Source: Nematostella vectensis | Lineage: Eukaryota > Cnidaria > Anthozoa > Actiniaria > Edwardsiidae | NCBI RefSeq assembly: GCF_932526225.1 | Contig: NC_064038.1 | Coordinates: forward strand, 6,943,070 to 7,007,069 | Reading direction: 5' to 3' | Length of the DNA stretch: 64,000 bases | Shown: piece by piece, positions 56,232 through 64,000 of the stretch | Layout: every line of letters starts with the position of its first letter | Position numbering within the stretch: position 1 is the stretch's first letter | Made by a program: the position numbers and the translations under genes | The notes under the pieces: model-generated | What the model was told of the DNA's origin: nothing | The model's database searches: none | What the model saw: the letters and a program-made list of their open reading frames with translations, nothing else

Positions 56232-57345
56232 TCACTCTCTTACTCTGACATCCAGGTTTGACTTGGCCCAATAAAGTAGAGATTTGACTTGAACCAATAG
56301 GGTAGAGGTTTGCTTGGCCCAATAAAGTAGAGGTTTGCTTGGCCCAATAAAGTAGAGGTTTGACTTGCCCCAACAAGGTGGAGGTTCGACTTTGCCCAAT
56401 AGGGTAGAGGATCGACTTGGCCCAATAGGGTAGAGGATCGACTTGGTCCTATAGGGTAGAGGATCGACTTGGCCCAATAGGGTAGAGGATCGACTTGGCC
56501 CAATAGGGTAGAGGATCGACTTGGCCCAATAGGGTAGAGGATCAACTTGGCCCAATAGGGTAGAGATTCGGCTTGCTCCAATAGGGTAGAGGTTTGACTT
56601 GGCCCAAGAGGGTAGAGGTTTGACATGGCCCAATAAAGTACAGGATTGACTTGGCCCAATAAAGTAGAGGTTTGACTTGGCCCAATAGGGTAGAGGTTTG
56701 ACTTGGCCCAATAGGGTAGAGGTTTGACTTGGCCCAATAAAGTAGAGGTTTGACTTGGCCCAATAGGGTAGAGGTTTGACTTGGCGCAATAGGGTAGAGG
56801 TTTGACTTGGCCCAATAGGGTAGAGGTTTGAATTGGTACAATAGGGTGGATGTTTAAGTTGTTCCAATAGGGAATAGGTTTGCCCTGGCCCAAAAGGTCA
56901 GAGGTTTGCAAGGCATAATAGGGTAGAGGTTTGACTTGGCCCAATAGGGTAGAGGTTTGCCTTGGCCTAACAGGTTAGAGGTTCGACTTGGCCAAATATG
57001 GTAAAGATTGGCTTGCCAATAGGGTGTTGATTTGGCCCAACAGGGTAGAGGTCCGACATGGTCCAATAGGGTAGAGGTTAGACTTAGTCCAATAGGGTAG
57101 AGTTTGACTTGGCCAATAGGGTAGAGTTTTGACTTGGCCCAATATAGTAGAGGTCAGATTTGGCCCAATAGGGTAGAGGTTCGACTTTCTCCAATTTGGT
57201 AGAGGTTTGACTTGGCCAAAGATGGTAGAGGTTTTAATTGGCCCAATAGGATAGAGGTTTGACTTTGTCCAATTGGGTAGAGGTTTGCCTTGGCAAAATA
57301 GAGTTGAGGTTTGACTTGGCCCAATAGGGTAGAGGCCATTCACCA
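56232..57345. repeat. 26-bp minisatellite
   Basis: About 42 units of TTGGCCCAATAGGGTAGAGG plus TTTGAC, with AAAGT, GATCG and other variants. Since 26 is not a multiple of three, the minus-strand ORFs (up to 234 codons, repeating GPSQTSTLLGQVKPLPYWAK) rotate through all frames. Not a gene. Confidence 0.92.
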
Positions 57346-57726
57346 TCCACTAAAATTAGCGAGGGCTATAACAGCATTGAGATCACGTGACAGGTTGACC
57401 TTTTATACTAAAAAATTTCACTATTAACGGAAACTTATGGATGACCGATTCGGCGTTCGAGTGACACAGAGACGTCCCTTCAACACCCGAATTGAAAACT
57501 ACAGCCATTTAAAGATAGCGATTTTGATAAATAGTGAGGAGGGGAAGGGAGGTGTGGCTTGGAGCGAACGATACAAACAAGCTTTACAGTATAAACTATA
57601 TATTATATAAATTATATATTATATTTTATTATATCATTATCTTACTACAATTTCTAATAGTAATCTAAGAGGCTACTAGTTATTTAAAAGTCTGTCGTGT
57701 AAGGCTAATACAAGGATAACTATAAT

Positions 57727-58794
57727 TAATAATTCATAATAATTTCTCTACACGTCCGCACACGTCGATTTTTTTAAGATGCTGTTTGTTCATCTCATCC
57801 GCTGACCAAGTTTCCCTCAGGCGGGGCACAACTACTGGCGTGTTCGGAGATCTTGGCATGACTAAAGCTTTTCTTCTACTTTGATTTCGCTCCGTTACAT
57901 CTTAATGAGAATTAGTGCAGATCCTCGACAATTTGCTCAAAAACGCTGCTGGCATTGTAGCCTTTCTTTAAAATCAAATACACTCGAGCCAATATTCCCA
58001 GCTTGTAAGTACAAGTTCGTGACAGATATATCCTTTAAATTCTCACTTTCAAACGGCAATTTGACTGGCAAAAAAATATATCAATATATAAGAACCTTCC
58101 CAAAGAAATGTTAAAACATCAGACACCACTCCCCCGGACATGGGAAAAATACTAGGACCCTCCCACAAAAAATCAGAGCCCTTCCCCCGCTAGATAATCA
58201 CACGTCCTCAATGGTTAAAAAAAATAAAATTCAATGCTGTAGCTGTACATTTACGTCTATTTTCAAATCAAATTTCCACTTTTTTAATCCAAGCATTTCA
58301 CATGATAAAAAGTATTTGGGTTTACAACCTTGTATGAAACTTCAAGTGGAATGGATTTACTTGGTATTCGCCATTAGTTAACGCGATGCAACGGTACTGC
58401 ATTTTTACACGCGCTGGTATCTGGGAGGGTTCCCTACGCTTGATTAGTTGAGGGGCGCGCCACGGGAGTATACGGGTAGTATGAAGGTGGTGAAAGAGCA
58501 ATTGCTTATTCAAATGTGAAAGAGAAGTGCAATTTATGCTGCCGCGGCCTCTTTCCGGCATTTTGGCGTAAAGTCTCACATTTAGTATCACTGTTATCAA
58601 ATAACTGTATAAATAAAAGTTACTATAGTCTAGACAGACAAGTGTTAGACAAATATTACCAGAATACCAACAGCGGTAATCCTTGAACCATTAACAGCTG
58701 AAAATACTCCACCCGCTTACGTATATGATATTTTCGCCATCAATGTTTTAATACAACAGGTATGTTATTGAAAAATGATAAAAAGTGATTAGTT
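57727..58794. repeat. ~1.07-kb duplicated unit, copy 1
   Basis: From TAATAATTCATAATAATTTC to TGATAAAAAGTGATTAGTT. It is nearly identical to 62403-63468, with a partial third copy at 63476-64000. A 92-codon minus-strand ORF is kept in copies 1 and 2 but has no recognised domain. The unit abuts the left inverted arm at 58795. Confidence 0.9.
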
Positions 58795-59115
58795 GGAAGT
58801 CAATATAGCTGGAAGTCAATAAAGACATTACAATGAAAAATATTTGCTATTTTGTACAGACTTCAGTTCAGAACACCTGCCGGAATGGCAAACTTTGAAG
58901 GATTTGTTTGGGTTTTAAAGTTTCTTTACGCTCAATTGAAGTAAAAGATATTCAAACACGTCAGTTCTTACCTTCTGCCAAGAGGTTTCTGGGAGAAAAG
59001 CCGATTTGTAAGATTTTAATCTTACAAAATTAAAATTTCAATGAAAGGTCAAGTACTTGGACACGAGTCTGGTTTCAGATGACAACTGATCAGCGGTCTA
59101 CCAGATGAGAATGCA
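58795..59115. repeat. ~300-bp inverted arm, left
   Basis: The reverse complement recurs at 61427-61727 (for example ATCCTTCAAAGTTTGCCATTCC in the right arm pairs with this arm). Outer ends are GGAAGTCAATATAGCTGGAA and TTCCAGTAACTTCC. Together the arms bound ~2.9 kb and resemble long terminal inverted repeats of a transposon. Confidence 0.8.
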
Positions 59116-59496
59116 TGAATTTGCAAAGGAAACCCGATATAAAGAATAGTTCAACTAGTCGGCTTGCAGTTTTTATTCTAGATTATTTCTTATTTTATGT
59201 TCTTCATTCTATAAAAAAACATATTAATGATGCCAAAATTATTTTAAAAAGATACCGTAGGAAACACCAATCGAAGAATAAAACACAAATACCACAAGCA
59301 AACATGCTTCGTTGACATAAGGGCATAAGCTAAAAGAATTGTCACACTCCCTCAAAGCTGCATCCTGTTACAGTAACACCTCCGTTAGCCACAAAAGGCT
59401 TTAGGGCAACACAAAGAGATCACATGAGGCTGCTTCTTATAAAATCAGGCAAGCATAAAATTGTAATTCAGATGATGCTTGATATTTTTCTTGATC

Positions 59497-59589
59497 ATGA
59501 CTACCTGTGATTACGCTGTTTGCGTGGGTGGTCCTTGTGGCCCTAGTGTCGATTGCTCGAGCAATTCAAAGTGCGTTCTTAAACTTTAA
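59497..59589 (+). CDS. Candidate Cys-rich micro-ORF
   Basis: 30 codons with five cysteines spaced C-x4-C-x4-C-x5-C-x4-C (TTCDYAVCVGGPCGPSVDC, then SSNSKCVLKL). A good donor (CTG|GTAAGT) lies 30 bases beyond the stop. It could be chance or part of a spliced gene; no further exon was found. Confidence 0.15.
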   Translation: MTTCDYAVCVGGPCGPSVDCSSNSKCVLKL

Positions 59590-59779
59590 ACTGAGTTTGA
59601 ACTTCTTCTTGCTAGAGCTGGTAAGTGAATCATGATTTAACGACCGGAGTATTTGTTAAGCGCGCGCGTAGGTGACTCTTGAAACGCAAATGTAATCACA
59701 GGTAGCCCAGGCAATGGTTGCTTGTCCGTAGCTCGGAATTCGGCTGTTCTGAGAGGGGACGAGTAAGGCGACGACGAGT

Positions 59780-59995
59780 GAAATGAGTTCTCTAATAGAA
59801 ATCTGACTACCCCCGAAAGAACAAAGAGGGATTTTTTTATGCCTTTGCAGTATCTTCAGGGACTTTTATTGTCGGATTTGGCTACGTACCAGGGTTATCT
59901 AGCTTATGCTTTATAGTTTTGTCTACAAATAGCACGTCAATTGGGAACCGAAAGTGGACCCTCGGCCGCTGTGGGCGCACACCCTGCATCCCCCT

Positions 59996-60039
<44 letters not shown>

Positions 60040-60055
60040 GCATATTTTGGGGAGT
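59780..60055. mobile_element. MITE-like element, CAGGCCCGTA family, copy 3 (ends degraded)
   Basis: Shares AATCTGACTACCCCCGAAAG, TTTGCAGTATCTTCAGGGAC and the CACGTCAATTGGGAACCGAA tract with copies 1 and 2. The C-rich right end has expanded to a 38-base poly-C (60000-60037). Terminal CAGGCCCGTA is lost on the left and the right end is only GGGCAT. Confidence 0.6.
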
Positions 60056-60144
60056 CCCTATTTCAACTCAACTTCCCGTTTCGTAGACTCGACTTATTTA
60101 CCGCGCACCTCTGCTTTCCTTATATTAGTTTATGTGTGTTCCGA

Positions 60145-60180
<36 letters not shown>

Positions 60181-61426
60181 GGGGGGTGGGGGGGGGGGAT
60201 ATGCGACGGAGATTGATTTTTCATTACGGACTTTGCGCAAAAATACAGACTAGCTCACAGGCTAAAACATCCCTCGCATTAAAACAATGTCGATCAGCAT
60301 TATATCTTTCGTTTAGCGAAACTATTATTTTACCCCTCAAACACGGGGAGTAGATCGTCGTCTGTATCGGAATCATAGACATGTTCATTCAATCTGTCGC
60401 AAGCTCCAACTGATTTTGTAACCCTTTTCCAGGCAGTCTTGTTGGCATTGCACAGTTGTTGTTCTTGTTATATCAAGCAAAGTAGCCAATAACGAGTTAA
60501 TGTTCTCACGGCAATCTACGATTGTGCTTGTGCAGAAGGGAAGTAGCCCATAGAGGGTTATTGTTCTAACGGCAATCAACAGTTTACATTGAGTTAACTG
60601 ACAGCTCATCAGTGGTTGGACAGAGTGATATTTGTTTTCTCTTGCTACAAAGTAGCGAAGCAGCCCATTTAAAGTCACTATTCTCACGGTAGTCGCCGAT
60701 TTTCCAGCTACCGATTTTTCAAACTACTTCAGTCACCTGGAGCAAGTCAGTAATGAAAAAGAAACTCCGTCCCACCGGCGACCAGCAACAACGGCACATT
60801 TACCCTAGGGACTCCCACGCAAAAGGTAAAACCTTTAAAAGAAAAAGTCGACAACAACGCAGATTTATGTTTTTTAGAACGATATTTCGGCTGGCCAATA
60901 CCTGCCTTCTTAGGCTTCAGGTTATAAATGAGTTACAATGGCATGTTACAGCTAGTATATGTACAAAGTTCATTGATGATTAACTAACAAAAGGTAAAAA
61001 TAGTAATTGAGTAAGGGGTGACTTATGGAAGATGGTAAATAGGGTGGTGTGGATTACAAAGTAGCTAAACGGTTTCTTCACATATGTTTGTGTATTAAAA
61101 AAAAATAAAATAAAAATAACCCGGTCCGCCGAGGTCTGGTCCGCGTAGGTCCTGTCTTCATTTTACAAAGACCCGATCCCATTATTGATAAAAATTTCTG
61201 CAGTAATCAAGCAGTGCTCATGCGCACACAACTAATATGCAGATAAACGTAACGTATACAATTTTTACTCTTACGCCTAAGTTCTTTACCAAATCATCAG
61301 ATGTTTTTGAAAATAGACAAACAAGACATGACATCGCCTTTTTTAAAATATGATTTTCTAATAAAGAAAGACTAGGACTCAAAACGGTATGTTCTTATCG
61401 GGATTAGGATACCTGTGGAAAGTCAC
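60056..61426. other. Interior of the inverted-arm element
   Basis: Holds a (TG)n tract at about 60148-60176 with adjoining G runs. ORFs of 60-100 codons on both strands show no transposase or other domain. Confidence 0.4.
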
Positions 61427-61727
61427 GCATTTTCATCTGGCAGACCGCTGATCAGTTGTTGTCATCTGAAACCAGACTCGTGTTGTAGTACTTGACCTTT
61501 GCATTGAAATTAATCTTACAAATCGGCTTTTTCCCTAGAAACCTCTTGGCAGAAGGTAAGAACTGACGTGCTTGAATACCTTTTACTTCAATTGAGCGTA
61601 AAGAAACTTTAAAACCCAAACAAATCCTTCAAAGTTTGCCATTCCGGCAGGCGTTCTGAACTGAATTCTGTACAAAATAGCAAATATTTTTCATTGTAAT
61701 GTCTTTATTGACTTCCAGTAACTTCCA
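61427..61727. repeat. ~300-bp inverted arm, right
   Basis: Reverse-complement partner of 58795-59115; see that entry. Small differences include a short indel in the TCTTACAAAT region. Confidence 0.8.
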
Positions 61728-62402
61728 AGGATGAACCAAGACAATTATACAGCATCTGAGATTAGTATACAGCAAGGGTAGAGTTTATTTTCTGTGATTT
61801 TTCTCCTGTACAAACAGGTATGTGTATCTAATAAAGACGGCTGTCAAGAAAATCGCGTGTTATTTGAGCTCGACATGGGGTTGCGTTCGGCTTCATTATA
61901 ATTCGGGAATTTGATTCCCCCAATTTTTTATTTGCTGAATCGAAAGAAATAACACCAATGTTTGCTCAAAGTGCAAAATTTCTGCGAAAATCCATGTACC
62001 ATCGGTTTTATAAGCCCCTAATTTAAGCTATTATTCAAGTCGATATTTTTTATGGACATGTTTAGACAGCAATAAAATATACTTTTTTTTGCCGGAAAAA
62101 GTAAAGAAACCACTCGATTTATACCTTATCAACTCCTTTTTAAGGATCTGTATCGCTATTTTTAATTCCGCGTATATTTAAAGAATATTTTGCGATTTTT
62201 TACGAAAGGTGAAAAATGCCCCCAAATCGGCGATTTTATAGGCAAAATCGTAAATTCGGAATTTCTCGAAAAATATTTATTGTATGTAACTAAAACTTTT
62301 TAAACATGATAAGAGAACCAGGGGCTAACTTTAAACCAATTTTGAGCGATTTTGAAATTTCTTATTTGGAACTCCTCAGTTGAATCTAATGGACTGGTGC
62401 AC
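61728..62402. other. AT-rich spacer
   Basis: No gene or repeat recognised between the right inverted arm and copy 2 of the duplicated unit. Confidence 0.45.
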
Positions 62403-63468
62403 TAATAATTCATAATAATTTCTCTACACGTCCGCACACGTCGATTTTTTTTAAGATGCTGTTTGTTCATCCCATCCGCAGACCAAGTTTCCCTCAGGCG
62501 GGGCACAACTACTGGCGTGTTCGGAGATCTTGGCATGACTAAAGCTTTTCTTCTACTTTGATTTCGCTCCGTTACATCTTAATGAGAATTAGTGCAGATC
62601 CTCGACAATTTGCTCAAAAACGCTGCTGGCATTGTAGCCTTTTTTTAAAATCAAATACACTCGAGCCAATATTCCCAGCTTGTAAGTACAAGTTCGTGAC
62701 AGATATATCCTTTAAATTCTCACTTTCAAACGGCAATTTGACTGGCAAAAAATATATAAATATATAAGAACCTCCCCCAAGAGATGTGAAAACATCAGAC
62801 ACCACTCCCCCGGACATGGGAAAAATACTAGGACCCTCCCACAAAAAATCAGAGCCCTTCCCCCGCTAGATAATCACACGTCCTCAATGGTAATAAAAAA
62901 ATAAAATTCAATGCTGTAGCTGTACATTTACGTCTATTTTCAAATCAAATTTCCACTTTTTTAATCCAAGCATTTCACATGATAAAAAGTATTTGGGTTT
63001 ACAACCTTGTATGAAACTTCAAGTGGAATGGATTTACTTGGTATTCGCCATTAGTTAACGCGATGCAACGGTACTGCATTTTTACACGCGCTGGTATCTG
63101 GGAGGGTTCCCTACGCTTGATTAGTTGAGGGGCGCGCCACGGGAGTATACGGGTAGTATGAAGGTGGTGAAAGAGCAATTGCTTATTCAAATGTGAAAGA
63201 GAAGTGCAATTTATGCTGCCGCGGCCTCTTTCCGGCATTTTGGCGTAAAGTCTCACATTTAGTATCACTGTTATCAAATAACTGTATAAATAAAAGTTAC
63301 TATAGTCTAGACAGACAAGTGTTAGACAAATATTACCAGAATACCAACAGCGGTAATCCTTGAACCATTAACAGCTGAAAATACTCCACCTGCTTACGTA
63401 TATATTTTTGCCATCAATGTTTTAATACAACAGGTATGTTATTGAAAAATGATAAAAAGTGATTAGTT
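62403..63468. repeat. ~1.07-kb duplicated unit, copy 2
   Basis: Same boundaries as copy 1 (ends ...GATAAAAAGTGATTAGTT). Differs by scattered substitutions and 1-4-base indels, so the duplication is recent relative to the other repeats. Confidence 0.9.
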
Positions 63469-63475
63469 ATCTTTT

Positions 63476-64000
63476 AAACGGCAATTTGACTGGCAAAAAA
63501 AATATATCAATATATAAGAACCTCCCCAAAGAGATGTTAAAACATCAGACACCACCCCCCTGGACATAGGAAAAATACTAGGACCCTCCCACAAAAAATC
63601 AGAGCCCTTCCCCCGCTAGATAATCACACGTCCTCAATGGTAATAAAAAATAAAATTCAATGCTGTAGCTGTACATTTACGTCTATTTTCAAATCAAATT
63701 TCCACTTTTTTAATCCAAGCATTTCACATGATAAAAAGTATTTGGGTTTACAACCTTGTATGAAACTTCAAGTGGAATGGATTTACTTGGTATTCGCCAT
63801 TAGACGCTCTGGTATCTGGAAGGGTTCCCTACGCTTGATTAGTTGAGGGGCGCGCCACGGGAGTATACGGGTAGTATGAAGGTGGTGAAAGAGCAATTGC
63901 TTATTCAAATGTGAAAGAGAAGTGCAATTTATGCTGCCGCGGCCTTTTTCCGGCATTTTGGCGTAAAGTCTCACATTTAGTATCACTGTTATCAAATAAC
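63476..64000. repeat. Duplicated unit, partial copy 3
   Basis: Starts inside the unit (AAACGGCAATTTGACTGGC, equivalent to 58052) directly after copy 2 and runs off the window. A ~34-base deletion after CGCCATTAG distinguishes it. Confidence 0.88.

Noticed and set aside
56232-57346. Several 100-234-codon minus-strand ORFs
   Set aside because: 26-bp minisatellite rotating through all frames.
58322-58600. 92-codon minus-strand ORF conserved in the duplicated units
   Set aside because: Copies are nearly identical DNA, so conservation carries no coding signal; the third copy is broken and no domain is seen.

Overview
The window is nuclear DNA of an animal, most likely a cnidarian (an anthozoan such as a sea anemone). 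This is inferred from intron-rich genes with GT-AG junctions, a mitochondrial complex I subunit encoded in the nucleus, a rhodopsin-class GPCR in one exon, small non-coding foldback transposons, a broken LINE, and very many minisatellites. No prokaryotic features (operons, ribosome binding sites, CRISPR) are present.

Layout. 1-6590 holds repeats, a frameshifted ORF cluster that looks like a dead mobile element, a 55-bp minisatellite and three palindromic TGACGTCA sites. 8484-36881 (+, possibly from 6591) is the 3' part of one large gene, which I read as 21 exons that join in frame into about 1,951 residues. Twelve fibronectin type III (FN3) domains, nearly all on symmetric phase-1 exons, are followed by a two-lobed ligand-binding-like fold interrupted by a K+ channel pore. 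The pore has the filter TLGYGD, with membrane segments in the ionotropic glutamate receptor order M1-P-M3-M4. The tenth FN3 domain carries about 28 copies of a Ser/Thr-rich octapeptide and a tetra-arginine furin-like site; the ninth has a second tetra-arginine site at the same place. The introns are filled with minisatellites, a LINE remnant and foldback elements.

37000-44000 contains a small secreted WAP-domain gene on the minus strand (exons at 41814-41766 and 40188-40030, probable last exon at 39210-39188) and several MITE-like elements. 44496-49619 (+) is a complete nine-exon NDUFS7 gene (complex I PSST subunit, 211 residues); one of its splice donors lies in a 57-bp tandem repeat, giving seven donors in a row. 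53824-54945 (-) is a single-exon class A GPCR, with an unrecognised small ORF upstream (55145-55447, -). 55900-64000 is repeat territory: a 26-bp minisatellite, copies of a CAGGCCCGTA-ended element, a pair of ~300-bp inverted arms and a ~1.07-kb duplicated unit (two full copies and one partial).

The genes show no sign of a common pathway. The main discovery candidate is the FN3/ligand-binding/K+-channel fusion: an apparent adhesion-type ectodomain joined directly to a glutamate-receptor-like K+ pore.
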